Below, in pieces: positions 42,490 to 51,506 of a DNA stretch of 64,000 bases (positions are counted from its first letter, which is position 1; every line of letters begins with the position of its first letter). Source of the DNA: Polynucleobacter kasalickyi. GTDB taxonomy: Bacteria > Pseudomonadota > Gammaproteobacteria > Burkholderiales > Burkholderiaceae. The stretch is from NCBI RefSeq assembly GCF_900176405.1, contig NZ_FWXJ01000001.1:62001-126000 (forward strand). Direction: 5' to 3'. The translations under genes were made by a program, and so were the position numbers. The notes below the pieces were generated by a model, which saw only the letters and a list, made by a program, of their open reading frames with translations, did no database searches and was not told where the DNA came from.

Positions 42490-43719
42490 ATGATTAAAAA
42501 GCTCAGAACTGAGCGGGATAATCAGCAGTGGATGCTGGATCTCGCCCTTAATATGCGTGGTCGCGTACAAAACTTCGAAAGAGACGACGCAGAAGTACCT
42601 GCTGGTAAACGTGCCAGAAATTACCGGATGTACCCAAAAATTTGGCGCGAAGCCGGTGAGCGGCATGAGCGACTCGCTAAACTTGCCCAAGAACGTGGGG
42701 CCCATTCTTCGGCTACTTACCACTTTGATCATGCGATTGAAGCGTATCGTATGGCACAGCACCCCATTTATTTTGATGATCATCCTGTTAAAACATATTT
42801 GTATGGCAAGTTAACCGAGATGGTTGACCTTCGTACTAAGTCTGCACCTTATCCAATTGAACGTGTTGAGGTTGAGTTTGATGATGGTAAAACGATTTCT
42901 TGCTTACTCCACTTGTTACCAGATCGTCGCCGTGCGCCAGTGGTGATTTATGTGCCAGGCATGGACCAAACCAAAGAAGTATTTCCAAAGGCATACCATA
43001 ACATTGGTATTGAAAGAGGCTTCCATGTGCTTGCAATGGACGGTCCAGGACAAGGTAACTCAAATATTCAAAAAATTCGTGCGGTCGGTGATAACTACGA
43101 ACGTGCTGGTGCTGCGGTCATTTCCTATCTTAAAACGCGCCCTGAAATTGACGGCGATAAGATTGCGATTTACGGGATTAGTATGGGCAGTTACTGGTCA
43201 CTTCGCTTATCGAGTTATGACCACCGAGCTGCAGTAGTGGTTTCTTCGGTCGCTTGTTTTAACCCTAATAATACGATCTTCACGGTATCTTCTCCACGCT
43301 TCAAACAAATGTTCATGTACATGGCAGGCTATGACGATGAAGAGCGCTTTGATGAAGAAGTGGCGAAGGGTATGACAGTGCGTGGCCATTTAGACAAAAT
43401 TAAATGCCCAACCTTGTTAGTAACTGGTGAGTTTGATCCGCTCTGTCCATTAGAGGAAGCTGTGGAAGCCTTTGAAGATTTAAAGGTGCCAAAAGAAATG
43501 TGGGTCTTTGAGAATCAATACCACCCACTATGGAGCATTTCTAACCTAGGTGGCATGGACTGCCATGATTATGTTTTCGACTGGTTGCAAGGCTTCTTTA
43601 ACGGCACGAATCAACCCACTACAGAAGGTAAAGTTGCTTATATTAAAGAACATGGGGATGGTCCATGGTGTGATAACGAATGGGAGCCAACCGTCGGCCG
43701 AGGACAAGCTTATTTTTAA
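42490..43719 (+). CDS. Alpha/beta hydrolase (DHPON-hydrolase/FrsA-like)
   Basis: A 409-residue hydrolase with a helical N-terminal domain (about 1-110) and a C-terminal alpha/beta hydrolase domain. The nucleophile is S231 (YGISMGSYW), the acid is the aspartate in TGEFDPLCP and the histidine is in NQYHPLW. This layout resembles 2,6-dihydroxypseudooxynicotine hydrolase, which cleaves a carbon-carbon bond in nicotine breakdown. Activity on a related aryl-diketone or ester is inferred. It heads a twelve-gene forward run of the island. A similar protein is at 51507. Confidence 0.85.
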   Translation: MIKKLRTERDNQQWMLDLALNMRGRVQNFERDDAEVPAGKRARNYRMYPKIWREAGERHERLAKLAQERGAHSSATYHFDHAIEAYRMAQHPIYFDDHPVKTYLYGKLTEMVDLRTKSAPYPIERVEVEFDDGKTISCLLHLLPDRRRAPVVIYVPGMDQTKEVFPKAYHNIGIERGFHVLAMDGPGQGNSNIQKIRAVGDNYERAGAAVISYLKTRPEIDGDKIAIYGISMGSYWSLRLSSYDHRAAVVVSSVACFNPNNTIFTVSSPRFKQMFMYMAGYDDEERFDEEVAKGMTVRGHLDKIKCPTLLVTGEFDPLCPLEEAVEAFEDLKVPKEMWVFENQYHPLWSISNLGGMDCHDYVFDWLQGFFNGTNQPTTEGKVAYIKEHGDGPWCDNEWEPTVGRGQAYF

Positions 43720-43792
43720 GTAGTAGATGTAAATCGTCAATAGTAGCAAGCACACAAAGTAGTACAGACCAAAAAATAGAGAGGCATGTGTG

Positions 43793-44854
43793 ATGAGCAA
43801 GACATTTGAAGAGTTGATCCAGATTGATCAACAGCGTCGCTCCGCGCTAAATTTCGCAATGAAGTTTGGCGTGGCTTCGGTCGCATCAGGTTTTGGGATC
43901 CAAGACGTATTGAGTCAAACGCAAACTCCGGCTCAGGGTCTGTCTGCGTTACCACCCAATTGGCCAAACAAACCCATTAAGCTGATTGTGCCGTTTCCTC
44001 CTGGAAATACCCTGGATATCGTGGCAAGATTTGTTCAAACCAAGATGTCACAAGAGTTAGGGCAAAGTGTTTATATCGAAAATATCGGTGGCGCCTATGC
44101 GCAGATTGGGATGGCAGCAATTGCTAGAGCTAATCCCGATGGTTATACCTTTGGCGCTTCGCAAGGTGGCCCGATGGTAGTTCAACCCCATACTGTTAAA
44201 AATTTACCCTACGATGTATTACGTGATTTTATTCCTGTAGCCGTTTCAGCATGGAACTATAACGCTCTAGCAGGATCTCTAACCGCACCCTTTAAAACTT
44301 TATCAGAGATGGTGACTTGGGCACGTGCCAACCCTGGCAAGTTAACCGTTGGTACCACGGGTGAAGGTGGCTTTGCACACTTATGGTTTGAGGACTTTAG
44401 AAGGCAAGCAAAATTCGAATATACCCATGTTCCTTATAAGGGGACCGCAAATATTGCCAGCGATTTAGTCTCTGGCACCATCATGGCAGGAGCGGATGGA
44501 ATTTCTGGCTTTGCGGGACTTGCCAAAGGAGAAAAGATCCGAATTGTGGCAATCACCAACTCAACAAAAGTGGAGCAGTGGCCTAACGTGAGTTTGTTGG
44601 GTGACGTCGTACCTGGCTTTGCCGTGAACGGCTGGTTCGGCTTTGTCGCTCCTGCAAAAACGCCCATGCCCATTGTGCATCGATTAAATCAAGCAATTAA
44701 TGCAGCAATGAAATCACCCGAAGTCCAAGAGAAATTACCTAGCTATGGGCTCATTGGTGTCACGGAATCCCCTGAATATTTTGATCAACTCAATCGTAAA
44801 GACTATGAACGATATGGTGCGATTGTAAAAGCAATAGGACTAGAGGCTAAATAA
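43793..44854 (+). CDS. Bug/TctC family substrate-binding protein with Tat-like leader
   Basis: A 353-residue periplasmic protein whose leader is unusual. It starts MSKTFEELIQIDQQRRSALNFAMKFGVAS, a twin-arginine-like N-region before a short hydrophobic stretch. Mature landmarks are WPNKPIKLIVPFPPGNTLDIVARFV, VYIENIGGAYAQIGMAAI, NPDGYTF, VGTTGEGGFAHLWFEDF, YTHVPYKGTAN and APAKTPMPIVHRL. The first loop reads PGNTLD, lacking the second glycine. The ATG at 43793 is favoured over the GTG at 43790. The next gene starts within its stop codon (TAATG). Confidence 0.88.
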   Translation: MSKTFEELIQIDQQRRSALNFAMKFGVASVASGFGIQDVLSQTQTPAQGLSALPPNWPNKPIKLIVPFPPGNTLDIVARFVQTKMSQELGQSVYIENIGGAYAQIGMAAIARANPDGYTFGASQGGPMVVQPHTVKNLPYDVLRDFIPVAVSAWNYNALAGSLTAPFKTLSEMVTWARANPGKLTVGTTGEGGFAHLWFEDFRRQAKFEYTHVPYKGTANIASDLVSGTIMAGADGISGFAGLAKGEKIRIVAITNSTKVEQWPNVSLLGDVVPGFAVNGWFGFVAPAKTPMPIVHRLNQAINAAMKSPEVQEKLPSYGLIGVTESPEYFDQLNRKDYERYGAIVKAIGLEAK

Positions 44855-45861
44855 TGAATCGTATGATCAAAAGAAGTGTATCGACTGTCTTCCTGTTGGC
44901 ATTCAGTCAGCTATTTGTGATGCAAGCTCAAGCGCAAAATGAAAGTAGCGCTGGCGCTTTTCCAAATAGAGTCATTAAGATTATTGTGCCGTTTAATGCG
45001 GGTGGGCCAGCGGATGCGCTTGCTCGACCATTAGCTGAGTCCTTGAGTAAAAAATTAGGTACTGCAGTGATTGTCGAAAATAAACCAGGCGCTAATGCTG
45101 CTATTGCTTCACAGTATGTGGCGAAATCGAATCCAGATGGCTATACCTTACTCTTTGCGAGTGATGCAGGCATGTCCTTGGCACCTGCTACACAGAAGAG
45201 TCTACCGTATGATCCTGCCAAAGATTTTGCTGGCGTCACGATGGTTGCGCAGTTGAGTCAATTATTATTTGTGGGGAGTAGTTTCCCAGCGAAATCGGTG
45301 CAAGAATTACAAGCTATTGCCGCAAAAACACCGAACTCCGTGGTCTATGCTTCGATCGGTATGGGAAGTCAAACGCATGTGGCGATTGAATCATTAAGTC
45401 GCACCTTAAACATCAAAATGACACATGTTCCTTACACAGGGGCACCACCAGCCATTACCGATATCGTCGCTGGGAATGTGCAGGTCATGATGTCCACGGT
45501 AGCGGGTCCCTTGTCTTTTATTAAAGCTGGCAAAATTCGGCCTCTCGCTATTGCTGGCCCAGAAAGAAACAAATCTTTACCGGACGTCCCTACCTTTGCT
45601 GAGGTTGGTTTCCCCAATTATGAGTCGCGTGGTTGGTTTGGAATCGTTGCGCCAGCGAAAACACCACTAGAGGTCACCAATTTATTAGCGAAGCACATCT
45701 GGGAAATTGTCCATTCGGAGGAGTATGTCTCCAAGGTGATTGACTTTAATGGCTTTGAAGTTGCCAAAATTCCCCCTGCTGATTTCAGTACTTTTTTAGT
45801 AAAAGATCGGGTCAAGTGGAAAGGGTTAGTCGCTCAAATGGGTGACGCCATCAATAACTAA
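44854..45861 (+). CDS. Bug/TctC family substrate-binding protein
   Basis: A 335-residue periplasmic protein with a Sec signal (RSVSTVFLLAFSQLFVMQAQAQ). Mature landmarks are FPNRVIKIIVPFNAGGPADALARPL, VIVENKPGANAAIASQYV, NPDGYTL, YASIGMGSQTHVAIESL, MTHVPYTGAPPA and APAKTPLEVTNLL. The loop NAGGPAD is canonical in glycines and aspartate. It overlaps the previous Bug gene by 1 bp (TAATG), a rare tandem coupling of two binding proteins. A CocE-like gene follows 43 bp later. Confidence 0.92.
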   Translation: MNRMIKRSVSTVFLLAFSQLFVMQAQAQNESSAGAFPNRVIKIIVPFNAGGPADALARPLAESLSKKLGTAVIVENKPGANAAIASQYVAKSNPDGYTLLFASDAGMSLAPATQKSLPYDPAKDFAGVTMVAQLSQLLFVGSSFPAKSVQELQAIAAKTPNSVVYASIGMGSQTHVAIESLSRTLNIKMTHVPYTGAPPAITDIVAGNVQVMMSTVAGPLSFIKAGKIRPLAIAGPERNKSLPDVPTFAEVGFPNYESRGWFGIVAPAKTPLEVTNLLAKHIWEIVHSEEYVSKVIDFNGFEVAKIPPADFSTFLVKDRVKWKGLVAQMGDAINN

Positions 45862-45904
45862 TTGCAAGAAAACAAATAACTATTACTGACAAGAAAGAAG
45901 ACTT

Positions 45905-47647
45905 ATGAATTTGATGAAAAGTGAGATACGTGACGGGATGCAGATTGACTGGGACGCACCGATTTTAATGAAAGACGGCACCGTGTTGAGAGCTGATGTC
46001 TTTAGACCGATTGGTGATGGCAAGCATCCAGTCATCATTACTTACGGTCCTTATGCGAAGGGACTTGACTTCAGAACTGGTTATAAAAGTCAGTGGTCCA
46101 GGTTAGAAGAAGCGGTACCTGAAATCTTGACAGACACTTCGAATAATTACCAAAACTGGGAACTAGTCGATCCTGAGGTCTGGGTACCTGATGGCTATGC
46201 TTGTGTCCGCGTTGATTCCAGGGGTGCTGGTAGATCTCCTGGCGTGATTGATTGCTGGTCGCCACTCGAAACTGAAGATTTTCATGAATGTATTGAATGG
46301 GCTGGTACGCAGAACTGGTCCAATGGTAAGGTCGGCGTAAACGGTATTTCTTACTATGCGATGAACCAGTGGACCGTGGCAGCCACTAAACCAAAACACT
46401 TGGCCGCATTATGTATTTGGGAAGGATCCTCAGATTTCTACCGTGAACTATGTCGCCATGGCGGTATTTTGAGCGACTTCTTGGGCGATTGGTTCCCAAG
46501 GCAAGTGGTGAGTGTGCAACATGGCGTTGGTGATCGTGGCGCCAGAAATATTATTACGGGTGATACAGTCTGCGGACCAGAAACACTCACTGATGCAGAA
46601 CTAGCCGCAAATCGCGCTGATCCTGATATGCAAGCGCTACATCATGAATGGATGGATGAGTTTTATGTGAACCGCTCCCCCGACTTTTCTAAAATTGATG
46701 TGCCATTATTGTCTGCCGCCAACTGGGGTGGTCAAGGTTTACATACGCGTGGAAACTTTGAAGGATATTTAGCAGCAGGCAGTTCGCAAAAATGGTTAGA
46801 AGTTCATGGTGATACGCATTTCACGCATTTTTACAGTCGTTATGGGGCTGGTTTACAAAGACAGTTTTTTGCACACTTTTTAAAAGGTGAAAACTCTGGT
46901 TGGGAAAATCAACCGAAGGTATCCCTTAATATTCGCTCACCCGGTGAAAAATTTGAGTTACGTGCAGAAAATGAATGGCCACTCGCTCGCACGCAATGGA
47001 CGCCCTATTATCTCGACCCGGCCTCGATGGAAATCAATCCAGTCAGCCAAACCGCAACCACCACCCTGACCTACGATACACAGAGTGATGGCATTACCTT
47101 TTTAACGCCAGTACTTGATCAAGATGTCGAAATTACGGGTCCAGTTGCTGCCAAGGTTTGGCTATCAGCACAGACGAATGATGCAGATATTTTCTTAGCC
47201 TTACGTCTGTATGATCCAAGTGGGGTTGAAGTAGCATTTATTGGTTCGAATGACCCACGTACACCAATCGGTTTGGGCTGGTTAAGAGCTTCACATCGCA
47301 AAACTGACCCAAATAAATCAAAGCCCTATCGTCCTTGGCATACCCATGATGAAGATTGGCCACTGACACCAAACCAACCGGTTGAATTAGATGTGGAAAT
47401 TTGGCCAACTTGTATCGTGATTCCTGCTGGCTATCGACTTGGTTTAAATGTACGTGGTAAAGATTATGAATATGACGGTACAGATGCTGGTGTTGCCCAT
47501 GCGCCTTACCCGATGAAAGGGGTTGGTCCTTTCTTACATCGCAACCCTAAAGATCGTCCTGCTGATGTGTTTGGTGGGAAAAATACCCTACATTTCTCTA
47601 ATGAAATGAAACCCTACTTACTTTTACCTGTTATTCCAAAGAAATAA
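45905..47647 (+). CDS. CocE/NonD family hydrolase
   Basis: A 580-residue serine hydrolase of the CocE/NonD (Xaa-Pro dipeptidyl-peptidase, S15) family. The N-terminal alpha/beta hydrolase domain has nucleophile S149 (VGVNGISYYAMNQW). The C-terminal jelly-roll domain begins near 380 (VEITGPVAAKVWLSAQTNDADIFLALRLYDPSG). CocE relatives cleave esters such as cocaine, or acyl-proline peptides. The acid and histidine are probably in the AANWGGQG and HGDTHFTHF regions. A paralogue follows after 7 bp. No signal peptide is seen, so it likely acts in the cytoplasm. Confidence 0.88.
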   Translation: MNLMKSEIRDGMQIDWDAPILMKDGTVLRADVFRPIGDGKHPVIITYGPYAKGLDFRTGYKSQWSRLEEAVPEILTDTSNNYQNWELVDPEVWVPDGYACVRVDSRGAGRSPGVIDCWSPLETEDFHECIEWAGTQNWSNGKVGVNGISYYAMNQWTVAATKPKHLAALCIWEGSSDFYRELCRHGGILSDFLGDWFPRQVVSVQHGVGDRGARNIITGDTVCGPETLTDAELAANRADPDMQALHHEWMDEFYVNRSPDFSKIDVPLLSAANWGGQGLHTRGNFEGYLAAGSSQKWLEVHGDTHFTHFYSRYGAGLQRQFFAHFLKGENSGWENQPKVSLNIRSPGEKFELRAENEWPLARTQWTPYYLDPASMEINPVSQTATTTLTYDTQSDGITFLTPVLDQDVEITGPVAAKVWLSAQTNDADIFLALRLYDPSGVEVAFIGSNDPRTPIGLGWLRASHRKTDPNKSKPYRPWHTHDEDWPLTPNQPVELDVEIWPTCIVIPAGYRLGLNVRGKDYEYDGTDAGVAHAPYPMKGVGPFLHRNPKDRPADVFGGKNTLHFSNEMKPYLLLPVIPKK

Positions 47648-47654
47648 GAACCCT

Positions 47655-49340
47655 ATGAACTCAAGTACAGCATACGAAATCCAAGAGCACCCCCATTTTT
47701 TATTAGAAAAAAATGTGGATGTGACGATGCGCGATGGCGCTTTGTTAAAAGCAGATGTTTTTCGCCCAAAAGGGGATGGTAAATATCCAGCCATTCTAAA
47801 TTTAGGCCCTTATCAAAAAGATAAATTGTGGGTGACTCCGCCTACTCTAGAAGAGAAGGGGAATGAATTTATGAATTGGGAAACAGTGAATCCTGAAATT
47901 TGGATTCCTGAAGGCTATGTGAGTGTCCGCGTCGATGGCCGTGGCTCCGGAAAATCACAGGGTCAATGTGATCCTTGGTCAATGGCTGAATCAATTGACT
48001 ATTATGATGCGATTGAATGGGCTGCCCAGCAACCTTGGTGTAATGGGAATGTGGGCTTATTAGGGATCTCCTATTATGCGATTAATCAGTGGTTTGTTGC
48101 CAACCAACAACCACCGTCACTCAAAGCGATTATCCCTTGGGAAGGCTTTGCAGATATTTATCGCGACGGACTCTATCACGGCGGTATTTTGAGCGTGTTT
48201 ATGACCAATTGGTTTACAGCGCATTTATTACATCATCAACTCGGACGGGCATCGCAAACGGTGGCCAACCCTTGGGAACGGAATGTGCTTGGGAATTGGT
48301 TAGGTAATAACTTAGATACTGGTGCCCTGAGTGGCGCTCAAGCGGATTGGGAAAAAATTAAAGTGCCATTTTATTCGGTAGGTAACTGGACTGGTATGGG
48401 TCTGCATCTACGTGGCAATACCGAAGCATATATGCTCAGTCCTAACAAAAATAAAAAACTAAGAATGCAAAATGGCTCGCACGTCCATCCGTTTTATACC
48501 GCTGATGGTCGTGCCGATCAAATGCGCTTTCTAGATTATTGGCTCAAAGGGATTGACAATGGTGTGATGGACGAACCACCAGTGAAGTTAGCGATTCGTC
48601 ATGGTGGCGACAAGATTGTCTGGCGGAATGAAAATGAATGGCCAATTGCTAGAACCCAGTGGACCAAATGGTACCTTGATGTACAAAATGTGAATCCAAC
48701 AGCGGTCCCGCTCAAAGGGGCGATTGCCTCAAGTAACCCTAGCGTTGAGGCGCAGTGTTCTTATGCCGCGACCGGCATGGGCTCCATGGGATCAACATCG
48801 GCCGCGTCTTCCCAAGTCATGGGTGGCGGCATCAAGCCAGATATGGGGGTTTCATTTGTGACCGCACCGATGACTGAAGAGGTAGAAATTACAGGTCCAC
48901 TTAGCGCTACCTTATGGGTATCGAGCTCATCGGAAGATATGGATCTCTTTTTGACCATTCGTCATTTCGATGAAAATGGTCAAGAGCTTTTAGAGACAGG
49001 TCAGCAAGGATCTCCCGTACCTGTTGCCAAGGGTTGGTTGAGAGTTTCGCATCGCGAGCTGGATACTGAAAAATCATTGCCTTATCGTCCCTACCATCGC
49101 CATCAACGACGCTTACGTTTAACACCTGGTGAAATTGTCCAAGTGCAAGTAGAAATTTGGCCAACTTCGATGGTCTTTGCCAAGGGACATCAATTACGTT
49201 TAGATGTGCAGCCAAGGGACGGTATTGGTAGTAGTGGTTATTTGCACTACCATGCGGATTACAACACGGGTACGAACACAATTCATACCGGTGGTCAGTA
49301 TGAGTCGTTCTTGTTCTTACCAATTATTCCGAAAGTTTAA
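47655..49340 (+). CDS. CocE/NonD family hydrolase (paralogue)
   Basis: A 561-residue homologue of the preceding gene. The nucleophile is S139 (VGLLGISYYAINQW), and the two proteins share the segments DVFRPxGDGKxPxIxxxGPY and GGILSxFxxxWFxxx. An insertion of glycine-, serine- and methionine-rich residues (about 365-395, TGMGSMGSTSAASSQVMGGG) precedes the C-terminal jelly roll (VEITGPLSATLWVSSSSEDMD). It probably arose from its neighbour by duplication. A Bug gene starts 39 bp later. Ester or amide hydrolysis of a related substrate is inferred. Confidence 0.88.
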   Translation: MNSSTAYEIQEHPHFLLEKNVDVTMRDGALLKADVFRPKGDGKYPAILNLGPYQKDKLWVTPPTLEEKGNEFMNWETVNPEIWIPEGYVSVRVDGRGSGKSQGQCDPWSMAESIDYYDAIEWAAQQPWCNGNVGLLGISYYAINQWFVANQQPPSLKAIIPWEGFADIYRDGLYHGGILSVFMTNWFTAHLLHHQLGRASQTVANPWERNVLGNWLGNNLDTGALSGAQADWEKIKVPFYSVGNWTGMGLHLRGNTEAYMLSPNKNKKLRMQNGSHVHPFYTADGRADQMRFLDYWLKGIDNGVMDEPPVKLAIRHGGDKIVWRNENEWPIARTQWTKWYLDVQNVNPTAVPLKGAIASSNPSVEAQCSYAATGMGSMGSTSAASSQVMGGGIKPDMGVSFVTAPMTEEVEITGPLSATLWVSSSSEDMDLFLTIRHFDENGQELLETGQQGSPVPVAKGWLRVSHRELDTEKSLPYRPYHRHQRRLRLTPGEIVQVQVEIWPTSMVFAKGHQLRLDVQPRDGIGSSGYLHYHADYNTGTNTIHTGGQYESFLFLPIIPKV

Positions 49341-49379
49341 TAACGCAGTTTTTTCATGATCGAAGAAAGTGAGTAAAAC

Positions 49380-50360
49380 ATGAAGCAATTATTGATGTTG
49401 GTGATGTACCTTTGGGTTCCATTCTCATTTGCGCAAGATGCTATTACGAACTTTCCGAGTAAACCTGTCCGCCTAGTAGTAACCACGGCGGCAGGTGGTG
49501 GATCGGATGCGATTGCCCGCCCTTTGGAGCAGAAATTCTCTGAGTTTTTGGGCCAACCAGTCATTATTGATAACCGACCAGGTGCATCAGGCATGATTGC
49601 CATGGACCATGTGGCGAAATCTGCACCCGATGGATATACGATTGTTTTTGCCACCACCGGTACGATTGCGACGAACTACGCACTCAACCCAAAAATTCCC
49701 TACGATCCTCTGAAAGATTTTGCACCAATCACTCGAGTTGCAGATACCTATTTAGCTTTTTTAATTAATCCTAAATTAGGGGTTAATACCTTAGAAGAGT
49801 TTGTGGCTTTAGCAAAAAGTAGAGAAAAAATTAACAAACCACTCACTTTTGCTAGTTATGGCGTCGGTAGTTTTGCCCAATTGGTTACAGAATGGTTTAG
49901 TACCATTGCTAATATTAAGATGATTCATGTTCCCTACAAAGGGAGTGCACCAGCGATGACTGACTTGATTGGTGGTCAAGTAGATTGTTTCATTGATACG
50001 CTTCCTTCCTCGATGCCATTTATTAAGAGCAAGCAAGTCAAGGCGATTGCCGTTGGCTTAGAGAAGCGTGGAGAAGGTGTACTGGCAGAAATTCCAACCT
50101 TTACTGAAGCTGGATACCCAGAATTTAAACCGGTTGCTTGGTGGAGTTTATTAGCACCTGCCGCAACGCCAAAACCGATCGTGGCAAAGTTGCAGCAAGC
50201 AGCCGCAAAAGCATTGCAATCCCAAGAGGTCAAGGATCGCTTTGCCCTTGCACTCGCTACGCCAATTGGCAATAGCTCCGAAGATTTTGGCAAATTCATG
50301 AAAAGTGAAGTCGATACGTATGTCAAAGTCGTGAAGCAAGCGAACATTAAGTTGGACTAG
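49380..50360 (+). CDS. Bug/TctC family substrate-binding protein
   Basis: A 326-residue periplasmic protein with a very short leader (MKQLLMLVMYLWVPFSFAQ). Mature landmarks are FPSKPVRLVVTTAAGGGSDAIARPL, VIIDNRPGASGMIAMDHV, APDGYTI, FASYGVGSFAQLVTEWF, MIHVPYKGSAPA and APAATPKPIVAKL. The usual VPF is VTT, which changes the strand leading into the ligand loop. A further Bug gene begins 23 bp after it, so this is a second tandem pair. Confidence 0.92.
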   Translation: MKQLLMLVMYLWVPFSFAQDAITNFPSKPVRLVVTTAAGGGSDAIARPLEQKFSEFLGQPVIIDNRPGASGMIAMDHVAKSAPDGYTIVFATTGTIATNYALNPKIPYDPLKDFAPITRVADTYLAFLINPKLGVNTLEEFVALAKSREKINKPLTFASYGVGSFAQLVTEWFSTIANIKMIHVPYKGSAPAMTDLIGGQVDCFIDTLPSSMPFIKSKQVKAIAVGLEKRGEGVLAEIPTFTEAGYPEFKPVAWWSLLAPAATPKPIVAKLQQAAAKALQSQEVKDRFALALATPIGNSSEDFGKFMKSEVDTYVKVVKQANIKLD

Positions 50361-50383
50361 ACCGTCTTTAGAAAAATACCTTG

Positions 50384-51481
50384 ATGAACCTGCCTTTATT
50401 ATGCCAACCAAAGACGCTTTCAAAGTGGCTGAATCATCAGCATCACTATGCTCGTTTGACGAATTATCTAGGTTTAGTGATGGCGCTTGGCATCATGGGG
50501 ATTTGGCATACGGCTCTCGCGCAGTCCAATAACCTCAATCCTGCTAGTAGTGTTTCCTCAACTAGCACCACCAGTCAAACTTCGAATTATCCCAATCGAC
50601 CTGTCAAAATTATTGTACCGTTTACAGCTGGTGGGCCCACTGATGTGCAAGCTAGGTGGGCTGCAGAACAACTCAGTAATGCACTAGGTCAAGCCTTTAT
50701 TGTCGAAAACCTCGCGGGAGCAGGTGGGGTTACTGGAACCGATAAAGTCGCTAAGAGTCCAGCTGACGGATATACCTTGCTCGCTGGTAATCCAGGACCA
50801 TTGACCGTCGCGCCTGGCATTAAACAACAAATGCCTTATCAAACCTTAACGGACTTTGTACCTATTATGTTGATTGCTAGAACTGCTAGTTGTTTGACAG
50901 TTCATCCTTCAGTCCCTGCCAAGAACGTAAAAGAGTTTATTGCCTACGCTAAAGCAAATCCTGGCAAAGTCAATTATGGCTCGCCTGGTGTTGGGACGAT
51001 TGGTCATTTGGGGATGGAACGCTTTAACTATCAAGCGGGTATTAGTATGAACCATATCCCTTATAAAGGCACTTCACAATACCTGAATGATTTAATTGCC
51101 GGTCATATCCAAATTGCGATTACGCAATTGGCCGGTTGCATGACGTATGTAAAGCAAGGTAAGTTAGTTGCGATTGGTGCTACTGCCGAGAAACGTTCTA
51201 CTTTAATGCCTGATTTACCTTTAGTCGCTGAGCAAGGCCTACCAAATTATGCCAGCTACAACTGGAACGGTATCCTAGCCCCCAAGGGGACACCAACGGC
51301 AATCACACAAAAAATCTATGAAGTTTTATCCCAAAAGATGGCACTCAAAGAAAACCAAGAGTTATTTACAAGTCAGGGGCATGAGCCCGGGAATTTAACA
51401 CCAGATGGTTTTAGAAATTTCTTACAACAAGATTTAAATAGAAATACGGAACTCGCAAAAGTTGCCAATATTCACGAATGA
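50384..51481 (+). CDS. Bug/TctC family substrate-binding protein with long leader
   Basis: A 365-residue periplasmic protein. The N-terminus is unusually long: about 30 polar residues (LCQPKTLSKWLNHQHHYARL) precede a hydrophobic stretch (GLVMALGIMGIWHTALAQ), then a serine- and threonine-rich linker. Mature landmarks are YPNRPVKIIVPFTAGGPTDVQARWA, FIVENLAGAGGVTGTDKV, PADGYTL, YGSPGVGTIGHLGMERF, MNHIPYKGTSQ and APKGTPTAITQKI. The ATG at 50384 is preferred to a TTG just before it. No good ribosome site is visible, so a start inside the leader is possible. Confidence 0.88.
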   Translation: MNLPLLCQPKTLSKWLNHQHHYARLTNYLGLVMALGIMGIWHTALAQSNNLNPASSVSSTSTTSQTSNYPNRPVKIIVPFTAGGPTDVQARWAAEQLSNALGQAFIVENLAGAGGVTGTDKVAKSPADGYTLLAGNPGPLTVAPGIKQQMPYQTLTDFVPIMLIARTASCLTVHPSVPAKNVKEFIAYAKANPGKVNYGSPGVGTIGHLGMERFNYQAGISMNHIPYKGTSQYLNDLIAGHIQIAITQLAGCMTYVKQGKLVAIGATAEKRSTLMPDLPLVAEQGLPNYASYNWNGILAPKGTPTAITQKIYEVLSQKMALKENQELFTSQGHEPGNLTPDGFRNFLQQDLNRNTELAKVANIHE

Positions 51482-51506
51482 ACCATTTATTTTTTAGGAA
51501 CTGAAC

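Noticed and set aside
42409-42783. A reverse frame of 124 codons across the start of the DHPON-like hydrolase gene
   Set aside because: It covers the promoter of a divergent pair and an obvious coding region, and the protein is not like any family I know.
45905-49340. CocE/NonD genes as a secreted peptidase pair
   Set aside because: Neither protein has a signal peptide at its N-terminus, so an exported role is not supported.
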